A stretch of 64,000 nt of DNA. Origin: JAXLVB01 sp046329195 (lineage in GTDB: Bacteria; Bacteroidota; Bacteroidia; Cytophagales; Spirosomataceae). This document shows positions 35,169 to 44,938 of this stretch, one piece after another. The position numbers were made by a program, and so were the translations under genes. Numbering within the stretch: the first letter of the stretch is position 1; every line of letters starts with the position of its first letter. The stretch spans positions 434,001-498,000 of the forward strand of contig JAXLVB010000002.1 in NCBI GenBank assembly GCA_046329195.1, read 5' to 3'. The notes under the pieces are model-generated. The model searched no databases. It was not told the DNA's origin and worked only from the letters and a program-made list of their open reading frames with translations.

Positions 35169-36011
35169 TTAGGCAATAATACTCACTTCTCGACTTTCTC
35201 GAATAATATTTTTGAGACGATTGTCCGAAATGCCTATCAGTCTCAGGAGGGGTTCATTGTTTTGAACCTCTTTGCAAAGCACAATACCCATTTCGAGCAA
35301 GCGTGTTTTTTCGTAATTAGTTAACGTAGTGAGGCAGGTAACGGGGTATAAGCCCGATTTGTCTATTAGCTCCCGCAAACCTCCTCGCTGTGGATAGTCC
35401 CAAGCCAGTAAATGAAGCCTTGCACAGGCTCCGTATTGGGCAGCGTCGTCAGAGAAACGGGTGTTGGTCACAATCCAGCCTTCAAAAACCCGGTCTTTGT
35501 ATTCGGGTAGGGTTCTCCAGTGGGCCTCTACATCTCGAAAACGAGAGTGTACATACAGTGGGATTTTTACGTCGCACATGTACCCTTGCTGATTATGAAA
35601 CTTGCACTCGACAATAGACAGCAGGTTTCCTTTTTCAGCAATGACATCAATCTCGTGCGTCACACATCGCCCTTGCACCACTTGGCCTACCATTGTTTGG
35701 AATCCTTGATGCTTAAAAAGTTCGGCGATGTACTTCTCAAACGGAAAACCCGACGGCCCAAGCTCCATGATGGCTTTTTTGAGTTTGTATTTGGCCGCAC
35801 TCGACGACGTATCGTTTTTAAGCAAATTAAAAGCAATCCGATAGATTTCTTTGGTGGTGATACCGTCATACAACCGCCCTTGCACTTTTTCGACAATCGT
35901 ATTGAGGATAGCGTCGCTCACACCTGCCCGCCGTAGCGACTGCTTGAGTTTGTCGGTCACAAAGGGCATTTGTTCACCCGATGCTTTTGTCACAATAGGC
36001 TGTTGGCTCAT
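35169..36011 (-). CDS. ATP-cone domain fused to Mrr-like restriction endonuclease domain
   Basis: Encodes 280 residues. The first 90 form an ATP-cone (VTKASGEQMPF...KLKQSLRRAG, then YKLKKAIMELGPSG), the (d)ATP-binding module known from ribonucleotide reductases and NrdR. Residues about 91-200 are an Mrr-type nuclease fold: a helix with Glu92, then GRCVTHEIDVIAEKG (Asp122) and IVECK (Glu135-x-Lys137), the PD-(D/E)xK catalytic set. A C-terminal helical segment follows (LLRLIGISDNRLKNII, about 255-270), helix-hairpin-helix-like. It is probably a nuclease under nucleotide control; target unknown. It lies between clpC and a Tat oxidoreductase gene with no methylase nearby. Confidence 0.82.
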   Translation of the reverse strand: MSQQPIVTKASGEQMPFVTDKLKQSLRRAGVSDAILNTIVEKVQGRLYDGITTKEIYRIAFNLLKNDTSSSAAKYKLKKAIMELGPSGFPFEKYIAELFKHQGFQTMVGQVVQGRCVTHEIDVIAEKGNLLSIVECKFHNQQGYMCDVKIPLYVHSRFRDVEAHWRTLPEYKDRVFEGWIVTNTRFSDDAAQYGACARLHLLAWDYPQRGGLRELIDKSGLYPVTCLTTLTNYEKTRLLEMGIVLCKEVQNNEPLLRLIGISDNRLKNIIRESREVSIIA

Positions 36012-36047
36012 GAGGATACCGTATGATTAAAAATGGATCGGTAAGCT

Positions 36048-36090
36048 AATAAAAAAACAGCGTTGTAAGTCAAACTCACAACGCTGTTTT
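36048..36090 (-). terminator. Intrinsic terminator after clpC
   Basis: Read on the minus strand, AAAACAGCGTTGT and ACAACGCTGTTTT pair over 13 bp and are followed by a T7 run. It separates clpC from the downstream ATP-cone nuclease gene. Confidence 0.9.
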
Positions 36091-36116
36091 ATCTTTTAGG
36101 GTGGTACTGCCCGTGC

Positions 36117-38639
36117 TTACACCACTTCTTCTGTTTTTTTAACTGAAATACTCAAGGTTTCGCTCGTACCATCATGATCCGCTACGAGTACATCGCCTTC
36201 GCTGAGGTCGCCTTTGAGGATTTCTTCAGCTACGGGGTCTTCCAAATAGCGCTGGATGGCTCTGTTGAGCGGGCGAGCGCCGTATTGTGGGTCGTAGCCT
36301 TTTTGTGCCAAGAAGTCCTTGGCAGCTTCGGTAAGCTCTACTTTATAGCCTAAGTTGGTTACTCGCACAAACAACTTCTTGAGCATAAGGTCAATGATTT
36401 GATGCAAGTGGAGGCGTTCGAGTGAGTTGAAGACAATCACATCGTCGAGGCGGTTCAAAAATTCTGGCGAGAACGCCTTGCGCAAGGCATTCTGAATGGT
36501 ATTCCGCATGATTTCGTCCTGATTCTCACTTTTGGCTTTGGTGGCAAAACCAATGCCCGACCCGAAATCTTTCAAATCACGCACCCCGATGTTGGAGGTC
36601 ATGATGATGATGGTGTTGCGGAAATCCACACGACGCCCCAAGCCATCGGTCAAGATACCATCGTCAAGCACTTGCAAGAGGATGTTGAACACGTCTGGGT
36701 GCGCTTTCTCGATTTCGTCGAGCAACACAACCGAGTACGGTTTACGACGAATCTTTTCGGTCAACTGACCGCCTTCTTCATAACCTACATAGCCTGGAGG
36801 CGCTCCGATGAGGCGAGAAACACTGAATTTCTCCATGTACTCGCTCATATCAATGCGTACCAAGGCATCTTCTTTGTCAAATAGGTAGGTAGCCAATACT
36901 TTGGCCAACTCGGTTTTACCAACCCCTGTTGGGCCTAAGAAGATAAACGAACCAATTGGTTTTTTAGGGTCTTTTAAGCCAACTCGTGTGCGCTGGATCG
37001 CCTTCGTGAGTTTCTCGATGGCTGCGTCTTGACCAATCACCCGATTTTTGAGCTCGGTAGCCATATTGAGAAGCTTGGTGCCTTCGTTGGCAGCTACTCG
37101 GTTTACCGGAATACCCGTCATCATGGCCACTACTTCGGCTACATTTTCTTCGTTAACTGTGTAGCGTTTGGTCTTAGTTTCTTCCTCCCAAGCTATTTTA
37201 GCCCGTTCGAGTTGGTCGAGCAAGCGTTTTTCACGATCACGCAGTTGGGCTGCTTCTTCGTAGCGTTGACTTTTAACAACCTGATTTTTCTCTTTCTTGA
37301 TGTTTTCGACTTGTTCTTCTAACCGAACGATGTCTTCAGGAACAGAGATGTTGCTGATGTGGACACGAGCCCCTACTTCGTCTAACACGTCAATGGCTTT
37401 ATCTGGCAAGAAACGGTCCGAAATATAACGCTCCGACAGTTTCACCGCCGTTTCGATGGCTTCTTTGGTGTAATAAACGTGGTGGTGGTCTTCGTACTTA
37501 TCTTTGATATTGGTCAAAATCTCAATCGTTTCCTCAATCGTAGTGGCATCAACCATCACTTGTTGGAACCGACGAGCTAATGCCCCATCTTTTTCGATGT
37601 ACTGACGGTACTCGTCGAGGGTAGTGGCACCAATACATTGGATGTCGCCCCGAGCCAGCGCTGGCTTAAACATATTAGAGGCATCCAATGAACCTGAAGC
37701 ACCCCCAGCGCCTACGATGGTGTGAAGCTCGTCAATGAACAAAATCACCTCGGGCGATTTTTCTAACTCGTTCATCACAGCTTTCATGCGCTCTTCAAAC
37801 TGTCCACGGTATTTAGTACCGGCTACGAGCGAAGCTAAGTCGAGTGTAACTACTCGCTTGCCAAACAACACACGAGATACTTTTTTCTGAACAATCCGAA
37901 GCGCAAGGCCCTCAGCAATAGCGGTTTTACCTACACCTGGCTCACCAATCAGTACAGGGTTGTTTTTCTTGCGACGGCTTAAAATCTGCGCCACACGCTC
38001 AATTTCTTTTTCACGACCCACAATCGGGTCCAGCTTGCCTAACTCAGCGAGTTTGGTTAAATCACGACCAAAGTTATCAAGTACAGGTGTTCGAGATTTC
38101 TCGTTGCTCTGCTTAGTAGATTCGCTTCTCGACGGGTTGCCGAACATACGGGCATCGTCGTCGTCGTTGTCTGTATCAGGTTTTTCGGCTACCACGTTCG
38201 GGTTAGTCTGATACTCCAACATTTCTTTTACGATTTCGTAATTCACGTTGAATTTGTGAAGGATTTGAGTGCCTAAGTTGTCTTCATCTCTCAAAATCGC
38301 CAACAACACGTGTTCGGTGCCGATTAAGGTAGTCTTGAAGATTTTGGCCTCTAAATAAGTGATTTTAAGTACTTTCTCAGATTGTCGAGTAAGCGGAATA
38401 TTAGCTAGGTTTTTAATCGAAAAACTGGCAGTTCCTTTGGTGGCTTGCTCAATGGTAGTTTTGAGTTCGTCGAGGTTTACGCCCAGTTTTTTTAACAAGG
38501 CCAAGGCAATGCCATCGCCTTCTCGAATCATCCCGAGCAGCAAGTGTTCGGTACCGATGTAGTCATGCCCGAGCCGCAAAGCCTCTTCTCGACTCATCTG
38601 AATCACCTCTTTAACTCTGTTAGAAAATTTGGCTTCCAT
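36117..38639 (-). CDS. clpC: ATP-dependent Clp protease ATP-binding subunit ClpC
   Basis: Encodes 840 residues. Two Clp N repeats (about 1-150), AAA+ domain 1 with Walker [14 protein letters not shown], a short M-type region holding the UVR-like motif [12 protein letters not shown] (about 450-470) that marks ClpC, and AAA+ domain 2 with [12 protein letters not shown]. The ClpP-docking IGF tripeptide is present in [11 protein letters not shown] (about 698). It unfolds substrates for ClpP. The short middle domain separates it from ClpB. No mcsB/ctsR genes lie alongside. Single-gene unit with a strong terminator. Confidence 0.96.
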   Translation of the reverse strand: MEAKFSNRVKEVIQMSREEALRLGHDYIGTEHLLLGMIREGDGIALALLKKLGVNLDELKTTIEQATKGTASFSIKNLANIPLTRQSEKVLKITYLEAKIFKTTLIGTEHVLLAILRDEDNLGTQILHKFNVNYEIVKEMLEYQTNPNVVAEKPDTDNDDDDARMFGNPSRSESTKQSNEKSRTPVLDNFGRDLTKLAELGKLDPIVGREKEIERVAQILSRRKKNNPVLIGEPGVGKTAIAEGLALRIVQKKVSRVLFGKRVVTLDLASLVAGTKYRGQFEERMKAVMNELEKSPEVILFIDELHTIVGAGGASGSLDASNMFKPALARGDIQCIGATTLDEYRQYIEKDGALARRFQQVMVDATTIEETIEILTNIKDKYEDHHHVYYTKEAIETAVKLSERYISDRFLPDKAIDVLDEVGARVHISNISVPEDIVRLEEQVENIKKEKNQVVKSQRYEEAAQLRDREKRLLDQLERAKIAWEEETKTKRYTVNEENVAEVVAMMTGIPVNRVAANEGTKLLNMATELKNRVIGQDAAIEKLTKAIQRTRVGLKDPKKPIGSFIFLGPTGVGKTELAKVLATYLFDKEDALVRIDMSEYMEKFSVSRLIGAPPGYVGYEEGGQLTEKIRRKPYSVVLLDEIEKAHPDVFNILLQVLDDGILTDGLGRRVDFRNTIIIMTSNIGVRDLKDFGSGIGFATKAKSENQDEIMRNTIQNALRKAFSPEFLNRLDDVIVFNSLERLHLHQIIDLMLKKLFVRVTNLGYKVELTEAAKDFLAQKGYDPQYGARPLNRAIQRYLEDPVAEEILKGDLSEGDVLVADHDGTSETLSISVKKTEEVV

Positions 38640-38796
38640 TATGGTTAGTTCCTAAATGTTTTCAAAAGTTACAATACTCATTTGCTTGGTACCTCTTTGC
38701 GATTGACGCTTGTTGATGCTATAACTAGTTTAGATAACATTCACCAAGGCCAAGGATAGTACTCTAACGTTAAATATCTATGCTTTGTTCAAAATG

Positions 38797-39456
38797 CTAA
38801 TCTTGGGTTATGGAGCTTGGTACTATCACTGATTGAGTCAAAATAGTACGAGCTTGTTTTCCCTGACAAAAAAGCAAATCGAGGATGCTCAAATTAGGCT
38901 CAAATTCGTTGCCAAAGTTTTGCCGATAAGCCACTGGGTGATAAAACAAACGCTCTGAATACTGTTTTTTCGGTGTAATGACAGATCGTAAATCTGTAAA
39001 TGTCAGGTTATCAGCGGTTTCGTATTTTTCTGTCAAACGAATTTTATTAGAATCTACGCCAAGTAGTTTCAGACAAATTGTCAGCAACTCCCAATTGAAA
39101 TCGAACAAAAAGACAGGTTTTTTGAAATACACTGGCTCAAACAAATACGAAAAATATTCAAAATAAGATGCTTTGCCATAAGCCGAATAAATGGCGCCCC
39201 AGTGCCGCCGAACCCAGTCTTGTTGGTAATCAATCCGAACATCTCGGATAGGGATTTTACGATTGCCTTCTTGTACCGGAATACTTAGCAAGTCAACTTT
39301 ATTGGCTGTTTGAATATAACAACGATTTCGGTACGATTGCTTTTGGTAGTACTCGTGTACTTCAATCGAAACGTGCGGGTGCGCAAGTAAGCGAGTAAAG
39401 TATTCGAGACTAGGCAAATAATGTAATTCGATAACGAGTGGAGAGGGTGTCATCAT
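38797..39456 (-). CDS. WbqC-family protein
   Basis: Encodes 219 residues (ATG ATG at the start). The family pattern is visible: YLPSLEYFTRLLAH near the start, YRNRCYIQTANKVDLLSIPV, then the conserved RHWGAIYSAYGKASYFEYF (about 84-102), and late YSERLFYHPVAYRQNFG with NLSILDLLF. WbqC proteins occur in O-antigen and polysaccharide loci in many bacteria; their reaction is not established. Here the gene stands without a polysaccharide cluster, beside an acyltransferase gene on the other strand. Confidence 0.85.
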   Translation of the reverse strand: MMTPSPLVIELHYLPSLEYFTRLLAHPHVSIEVHEYYQKQSYRNRCYIQTANKVDLLSIPVQEGNRKIPIRDVRIDYQQDWVRRHWGAIYSAYGKASYFEYFSYLFEPVYFKKPVFLFDFNWELLTICLKLLGVDSNKIRLTEKYETADNLTFTDLRSVITPKKQYSERLFYHPVAYRQNFGNEFEPNLSILDLLFCQGKQARTILTQSVIVPSSITQD

Positions 39457-39635
39457 ATCATGCTCAAGCGACCAACATCTCCTTCCTAATATCGTGCAAA
39501 TTAGGGAAAGTAACGGTCTTACACCTGCTATTTCGCTTTAAGTAATGTAAAAAAAAGCTTCATGTCAAATAATTTTCAAATTTTTGTGAAATGATTGCTA
39601 GTTTTCGGTCATCTTTTGCATAATTTTTATCTGAA

Positions 39636-40496
39636 ATGGTATTTTTTCGAGCAATTTCACGACTGCCTTTTTGGTTTTTGTACTTCTTGGCAGATGTCAT
39701 CTACGGGCTTAATTTTTATGTGGTGGGTTACCGCAAACAGGTTGTTTTGAGTAACCTAAGGAAGGCTTTTCCGGAGAAAAACGAAAAGGAGATACAACAA
39801 ATTGCAAAAGGCTTTTATCGGAATTTGGCCGATGTGATTGTCGAAACGCTCAAAACGTTATCAATCACCGAAGATGAGGTTCGTCGACGTGTTAAGGTGG
39901 TGAATAGTGAATTGGTGCGAAAATGGGTAGAACAAGAGCAGAAAATAGTGCTGATGACAGCCGGACATTTGTGCAACTGGGAGTGGCTTGGTTTGATGCC
40001 TGTAGTGATGCCCGGCATAGCATTTGAAGGCGTGTATAAACCCTTGAGTAGCCCATTTTTTGGAAAACTAATGGATACAATTCGTACTCGCTTTGGGTAT
40101 CGGATGACTCCTATGGCGAGTATTTTTCGCTCGATGGTTACTGATAAAACCCCTCGTGTTATTGGCCTTGGTTCGGACCAAAACCCTGATAATCCGCACA
40201 CTGCGTATTGGACTATTTTTTTTGATCAAGAGACTCCGTTTATGAATGGACACGAAAAAATGGCTATGCGCTTCGGTTATCCGCTGGTGTTTGTGGATAT
40301 TGTTCGGGTAGGGCGGGGGTATTATGAGTTTGTGTTTACGGAACTAGCATCGCCCCCCTATACAGGTATCACCGACCATTACCTCAACCAAGTGTATGTA
40401 GATAAACTGGAAAGTGCTATTCGTAAGCACCCAGCCAATTGGCTGTGGTCACATCGCCGCTGGAAGCATCAGAGAGAGCGTCAAGCTGTACAATAA
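39636..40496 (+). CDS. LpxL/HtrB-like lipid A acyltransferase family protein
   Basis: Encodes 286 residues. A hydrophobic N-terminal segment (about 8-30) anchors it to the inner membrane. The acyltransferase motif H-x4-E is in TAGHLCNWEW (about 108-117), followed by VYKPLSSPFFGKLM and GSDQNPDNPHTAYWTIFFDQ, the typical blocks of lauroyl/myristoyl transferases. It should attach secondary acyl chains to lipid A, or be a related lysophospholipid acyltransferase; chain choice cannot be read. It converges with the YciO gene 2 bp away. Confidence 0.88.
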   Translation: MVFFRAISRLPFWFLYFLADVIYGLNFYVVGYRKQVVLSNLRKAFPEKNEKEIQQIAKGFYRNLADVIVETLKTLSITEDEVRRRVKVVNSELVRKWVEQEQKIVLMTAGHLCNWEWLGLMPVVMPGIAFEGVYKPLSSPFFGKLMDTIRTRFGYRMTPMASIFRSMVTDKTPRVIGLGSDQNPDNPHTAYWTIFFDQETPFMNGHEKMAMRFGYPLVFVDIVRVGRGYYEFVFTELASPPYTGITDHYLNQVYVDKLESAIRKHPANWLWSHRRWKHQRERQAVQ

Positions 40497-40498
40497 AC

Positions 40499-41125
40499 TC
40501 ACACATAAAGCGACAAATCACCTAAACCTTGCCGTACTACTTCAAAATCATCGTCGGTGGCGTTGACGATGGTCGAGGGAATATTACCCCCGTAGCCGCC
40601 ATCAATGACCAAATCTACCTGATGGCGATACTTTTCAAAAATCAACTCAGGGTCAGTAGTATATTCCAGAATCTCGTCGTCATCTTTGAGTGATGTGGTG
40701 ATAATGGGATTCCCTAATTCTTTTACAATGTGTCGAGGGATTTCGTGATTAGGAATACGTATGCCAACAGTTTTTTTGTTGGTGTGCAAGATTTTGGGAA
40801 CTCTACTATTAACGTCCAGAATAAATGTAAATGGTCCAGGCAAGGTCTTCTTCATCAACTTGAAAGCAGCATTGCTTACTCGAGCATAGTCGGCAATATG
40901 GCTGAGGTCGTTGCAAATAAACGAAAAGTCGTTTTTCTGTGGCTTGATTCCTTTGATGTAGGCAATTCGCTCAATGGCACGAGTGTTGTGGATGTCGCAG
41001 CCCATCCCATAGATGGTATCGGTAGGGTAAATCACGACGCCGCCATCTCGCAAGCACTCAACCACCTGCGCAATTTTGCGAGGTTCGGGGTTCTTGGGGT
41101 GAATTTGTAGAAAATCGGCAGGCAT
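40499..41125 (-). CDS. YciO-type Sua5/YrdC family protein
   Basis: Encodes 208 residues of the YrdC fold: [17 protein letters not shown] near 28-44, then [42 protein letters not shown] and [16 protein letters not shown]. The order matches E. coli YciO closely (FT/SLMCRDLSELSTYS, TSL, GGY blocks). TsaC-type synthases have a KxR...SxN set that seems altered here, so this may be the YciO paralogue rather than the enzyme that makes threonylcarbamoyl-AMP for t6A in tRNA. Automatic pipelines would call it threonylcarbamoyl-AMP synthase. Cytosolic, stand-alone. Confidence 0.85.
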   Translation of the reverse strand: MPADFLQIHPKNPEPRKIAQVVECLRDGGVVIYPTDTIYGMGCDIHNTRAIERIAYIKGIKPQKNDFSFICNDLSHIADYARVSNAAFKLMKKTLPGPFTFILDVNSRVPKILHTNKKTVGIRIPNHEIPRHIVKELGNPIITTSLKDDDEILEYTTDPELIFEKYRHQVDLVIDGGYGGNIPSTIVNATDDDFEVVRQGLGDLSLYV

Positions 41126-41183
41126 GTGCCAAAGTTGAAACTTTAATACCGAAAGGTCAATGAGTTAGCTTAAAAAGTTTTTG

Positions 41184-42152
41184 TTATGAACGCCTTACCG
41201 CTTTAACAATCCGATAGAGCTTATACAAGGGATGCACTGGAATTTGCCAACGACAGCCTTGTAGCACTAGTAATGTTACCAAATCCATCGTATCGCATTG
41301 CCGAAGTAACTTCTCAAATGCCAGCGCTAATTCAAACTGGTGCATAAACCAGCATTGACGTATGAAATACCGAATTCGTTTGGCCAAAGCGAGGTGTTCG
41401 TCGGGAGTTTGGTTAAGATTAAACGCTTTTTGACAAATAACCAACGAAGAGGCTAAATGTGGATTTTTTTTCTTCCAAAATTGCGCTCCCCACGAATTAC
41501 GCACTACTCGCCGTTGCGTAGTGATGGTATCAACATACACCAATTCGTAATCACGAGCCAATCGAATCCAGATGTCAAAATCTTCATAACTCAAAGATTC
41601 ATCATAACCGCCTAAGGCGTTGAGGGCTTGTGTTCTGAATAGGGTAGTGGGCGGGCAGATAAAGTCTTCGGAGAGCACCTGACGGTACACTTGTCCAGAA
41701 GGAACGGATTTGGTTGCTTTTTCCTGATGGTTGATGGGAAAATAGTTGCGTAAAAAACGACCTTGGTGGTCAATATAAGCTGCATTTGAAAAAACGAGCG
41801 CACAACACTCGCCGGCTTTTTCGATAGCCGCCACTTGTTGCTCCACTCGATGGGGAAGAAGGACATCATCAGCGGCTAAATCAATCAAATACTTGCCTTG
41901 GGCTAGTTGAAGAGCTTGATTGAACGTTCGACAATTTCCCTGATTTTGAGTATTTAGTACCAGTTTTACAAAAGGATGGCGTTCTGCAAAGGCTCGAATT
42001 AAAGCTGGACTGGCATCGGTGCTGGCATCGTCGGCGATGATTAACTCAAGGCTGGGGTATGTTTGAGCCAATACCGATTGCAAGGCTTCGGGTAGATAAG
42101 GTGCCTGATTATAGCACAGACAAATAACCGTAACAAGTGGAGATTTTTTCAA
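41184..42152 (-). CDS. Family 2 glycosyltransferase
   Basis: Encodes 322 residues. GT-A fold with start VTVICLCYNQAPYLPEALQSVLAQTYPSLE, ADDASTD (about 41-47) as the nucleotide-binding block, DLAADDVLLP (about 91-100) holding the metal-binding Asp residues, and YDESLSYEDFDIWIRLAR (about 179-196), the ED catalytic-base region of GT2 enzymes. It transfers a sugar from a nucleotide donor to a cell-surface glycan; donor and acceptor unknown. The C-terminal third (about 235-322) is helical and basic with no membrane segments. No glycan cluster surrounds it. Confidence 0.9.
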   Translation of the reverse strand: MKKSPLVTVICLCYNQAPYLPEALQSVLAQTYPSLELIIADDASTDASPALIRAFAERHPFVKLVLNTQNQGNCRTFNQALQLAQGKYLIDLAADDVLLPHRVEQQVAAIEKAGECCALVFSNAAYIDHQGRFLRNYFPINHQEKATKSVPSGQVYRQVLSEDFICPPTTLFRTQALNALGGYDESLSYEDFDIWIRLARDYELVYVDTITTQRRVVRNSWGAQFWKKKNPHLASSLVICQKAFNLNQTPDEHLALAKRIRYFIRQCWFMHQFELALAFEKLLRQCDTMDLVTLLVLQGCRWQIPVHPLYKLYRIVKAVRRS

Positions 42153-42362
42153 TAGCTTAGGTTTGCTAATTCTTACAAATCAATCCAATATTTTTTAATT
42201 TCAGACGTTATTAGACATATAACAGAGCCGTACACTCATTTTTTTGCACTTTTTTGCAACTTTTTGTGGTTTGGCACGGTTTTAGTTATACAGCAATAAG
42301 AATCGAAGAAAAGACATTCTTCATTGATTTTTATGGGTTAGGGTTATTCAAAATGCCATGCT

Positions 42363-43304
42363 CTACTGGAGCGTGGCATTTTTGCGTTTGGGGAGTTTAC
42401 CTTCTTGGCGAGCGTGGTCAAGGCTGGCGTTGATTTCAAAGCCTAGTATCAAAACTAAAGCAATCAAATACACCCAAATCATGAGGGCTATCAGCGCACC
42501 AATGGAGCCGTAAAGGCGGTTATAAGAAGCAAAATTAGAGATATAATACGAAAATAAATTGGTGACTAGAATGATTAAAATAGACGATGTGACAGAGCCA
42601 ATGCTAAAAAAACTCCATTTTTTGTGAATAGCAGGTGCCCATTTATAGATGACCGAAACAGCCAAAAACGACACAAAAAATACCGTTGTAAATCGAATAA
42701 CTTGGATACCATAATAGACCCAGTCGGAATTGAGGAGCTGGAGGTCTAGTAAGACATCGAGAATGATGCGCCCCACAATCAAGACCAAAATGGCGATCAA
42801 GAGTACAAACGCTAGTAGAAAGGTAAGCCCCGTAGCCACTAATCGAGCTTTGATAAAACCCCGATTCTCGACTGTTTTATAGGTCATATTAAATGCTCGC
42901 ATTAAGGCCATCATACCGCTGGTTGAGGCAAATAGCGAGAGAAAAAAACCGAGCGACAAGATGTCACCCCGAGGTTTACTAACAATTTCTTCGATGGTAA
43001 CTTTGGCTTCTTTGTAGATTCCAGATGGAATAATTTCGGCCAAAAAATTAAGTACTTGTTTGTCAAAATGCTCATAAGGAACATACGGAATGAGCGTAAA
43101 CAAGAAAATAATGGCAGGAAAGAGCGCTAAAATAAAACTGTATGCGACAGCTGAAGCCCGTTGGTCAATATCAAAATGGATGATTTTGTTAATCAGGATT
43201 TTTTGCACCTCATAAAAAGCCAAGAGCATTTCCCACCCATTGATCCGAACGAGCAGATTTTTGAGCCGAATGGCAATTTTGCTATGAAGAAACCGCTGGA
43301 GCAC
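42363..43304 (-). CDS. YihY/UPF0761 (BrkB-like) inner-membrane protein
   Basis: Encodes 313 residues with six membrane helices. The family features are visible: ASAVAYSFILALFPAIIFLFTLIPY (about 48-72), GIYKEAK and the long helix ISKPRGDILSLGFFLSLFASTSGMMALMRAFN. The C-terminal two helices follow NRLYGSIGALIALMIWVYL. YihY was once called ribonuclease BN by mistake; its true role is an unassigned membrane function. It is the last gene of a mltG-thioesterase-yihY minus-strand unit (29-bp gap). Confidence 0.9.
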   Translation of the reverse strand: MLQRFLHSKIAIRLKNLLVRINGWEMLLAFYEVQKILINKIIHFDIDQRASAVAYSFILALFPAIIFLFTLIPYVPYEHFDKQVLNFLAEIIPSGIYKEAKVTIEEIVSKPRGDILSLGFFLSLFASTSGMMALMRAFNMTYKTVENRGFIKARLVATGLTFLLAFVLLIAILVLIVGRIILDVLLDLQLLNSDWVYYGIQVIRFTTVFFVSFLAVSVIYKWAPAIHKKWSFFSIGSVTSSILIILVTNLFSYYISNFASYNRLYGSIGALIALMIWVYLIALVLILGFEINASLDHARQEGKLPKRKNATLQ

Positions 43305-43333
43305 TTTATGAGGTAGTTGCGAAAAGTTAGCAA

Positions 43334-43744
43334 TTATTTCTGAAAATATCCTTTCAATCGCTCTGTCATTTCTTTGGGGGCCAGCGTCAGGCGATTGGTA
43401 TCCATTTTTACAAAAACCAAAGTAGCTTCTCCTGTATTTAACAGTACATTGTCTTGATTAAAAACCTCGAAAGTAAAAACCATCCGAGCAGCAGGCATGG
43501 CAGCTACGTGTGTACGAATAGTCAGTAGGTCATCATATTTGGCTGGTTGTAAATACCTACACTTCAACTCATACACGGGCATCATCACCCCCGACTCTTC
43601 TAGGCTTTTATAGGTCATCCCTAAGTTACGTAAGGCTTCAACACGGCCAATTTCATAAAAACGTGCATAATGTCCGTAATACACATAGCCCATTTGGTCG
43701 GTGTCGGCGTAGGTAACTCGGTAGGGGGTATCGAAGGTGTACAT
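43334..43744 (-). CDS. YbgC/FadM-type acyl-CoA thioesterase
   Basis: Encodes 136 residues of a hot-dog fold. The 4-hydroxybenzoyl-CoA thioesterase signature is clear: YADTDQMGYVYYGHYARFYEIGR (about 10-32), with the catalytic Asp in DTDQMG. It should hydrolyse acyl-CoA thioesters; chain length unknown. Middle gene of the mltG-thioesterase-yihY unit; YbgC elsewhere sits with the Tol-Pal genes and is tied to membrane lipid metabolism, which fits the envelope company here. Confidence 0.88.
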   Translation of the reverse strand: MYTFDTPYRVTYADTDQMGYVYYGHYARFYEIGRVEALRNLGMTYKSLEESGVMMPVYELKCRYLQPAKYDDLLTIRTHVAAMPAARMVFTFEVFNQDNVLLNTGEATLVFVKMDTNRLTLAPKEMTERLKGYFQK

Positions 43745-43800
43745 AAAAAGCAGGTCTGGTAGGGGAGACGCCCTCTTGGGAAAAAACCTCTCTGGCGTAT

Positions 43801-44838
43801 TTATTTTTTGATATTCAAACGGTCCAGTGCTTCTTGATAGAGCTTGGCATTATTGAGATGCTCTTGATAATCAGCCGCAAAAATATGATAGCCATTGAAT
43901 TCAGGGCTAGCACACATGTACGTGTAGTTATGTTTTTCGTAATTCAACACAGCGTCTAACGAAGTCAAATCGGCCAACCGGATAGGGCCAGGAGGCAAAC
44001 CCACGTTTCGATAGGTGTTGTATGGTGAACTGACTTGTAGTTGATTGAAAAGAATCCGTTTGATACCAAAATCTTTGAGTGCAAACTTGATGGTAGGGTC
44101 GGCTTGCAAAGGCATTTGAGCATTGAGGCGATTCATATACAAGCCTGCTACACGGGGCTTTTCGTCGTTTTTCTTGGTTTCTTCTTCAACAATCGAAGCC
44201 AGAATAGACACCTGAACGGGCGATAGGCCAATGGCCGCTGCTTTTTCTTTGCGGGCAGCAGTCCAGAATTTATCGTATTCTGATTTCATTCGCCCGAACA
44301 GTTTCTGAGGAGTGGTATTCCAAAATACCTCATACGTATTGGGCAGAAACATACATAAGATGGTTTCGTTGGTAAATCCATAAAATTGTGCTACGGAGTC
44401 GCTCGTAATGAGTTGTTTAAACGATGTCGAGTCAAACTCAAACTTATTCCCAATTTTTTTGATAAGGTCTTCTTTGAGGCGCACATTGTTAAACGTCAGT
44501 CGCACAGGGGTTTGATTGCCGTTCCTGAGCATCGTAATGGCATCATAATTATTCGAGTTCGGCTTAATATAGTACCTTCCGGGCTTAATCCTCTGCGGGT
44601 ATTTAAGCACTTTTGATAAAAACTTAAACGACAGTTCGTCTTTGACCACGTCGTACTTTTTGAGTGTATCCCATACTGATTCAAAGGTAGCGCCTTTGGA
44701 TGGAATCAGGAGATAAAACCCATCGGATTTATCAGCTTGCAGATTCACTGTTTTGGCAATTTGCCAGAAATAAAGTGAAAAACTGGCAGCCAAAATCGAG
44801 AAAACAATGATGGCTATTTTGACGAAACGGTTTTGCAT
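43801..44838 (-). CDS. mltG: Endolytic murein transglycosylase MltG
   Basis: The ATG at 44838 gives 345 residues beginning MQNRFVKIAIIVFSILAAS, a membrane anchor; an in-frame TTG 39 bp upstream is less likely. A LysM-like domain (about 40-110) is followed by the YceG domain with catalytic Glu in SILASIVEEETKK (about 210-222), the GLYMNRL block and LPPGPIRLADLTSLDAVLNY (about 280-300). MltG cuts nascent glycan strands at the inner membrane and sets their length. It is the first gene of the envelope unit with a thioesterase and yihY. Confidence 0.95.
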   Translation of the reverse strand: MQNRFVKIAIIVFSILAASFSLYFWQIAKTVNLQADKSDGFYLLIPSKGATFESVWDTLKKYDVVKDELSFKFLSKVLKYPQRIKPGRYYIKPNSNNYDAITMLRNGNQTPVRLTFNNVRLKEDLIKKIGNKFEFDSTSFKQLITSDSVAQFYGFTNETILCMFLPNTYEVFWNTTPQKLFGRMKSEYDKFWTAARKEKAAAIGLSPVQVSILASIVEEETKKNDEKPRVAGLYMNRLNAQMPLQADPTIKFALKDFGIKRILFNQLQVSSPYNTYRNVGLPPGPIRLADLTSLDAVLNYEKHNYTYMCASPEFNGYHIFAADYQEHLNNAKLYQEALDRLNIKK

Positions 44839-44938
44839 AATATTCGTAATCAGTACGATAGATAAGATGTAAAGCAAAACGATGAGAACTACAATTTCTC
44901 ATACGATGCAACTAAATTTTTATGGCGATACGAGCAAT

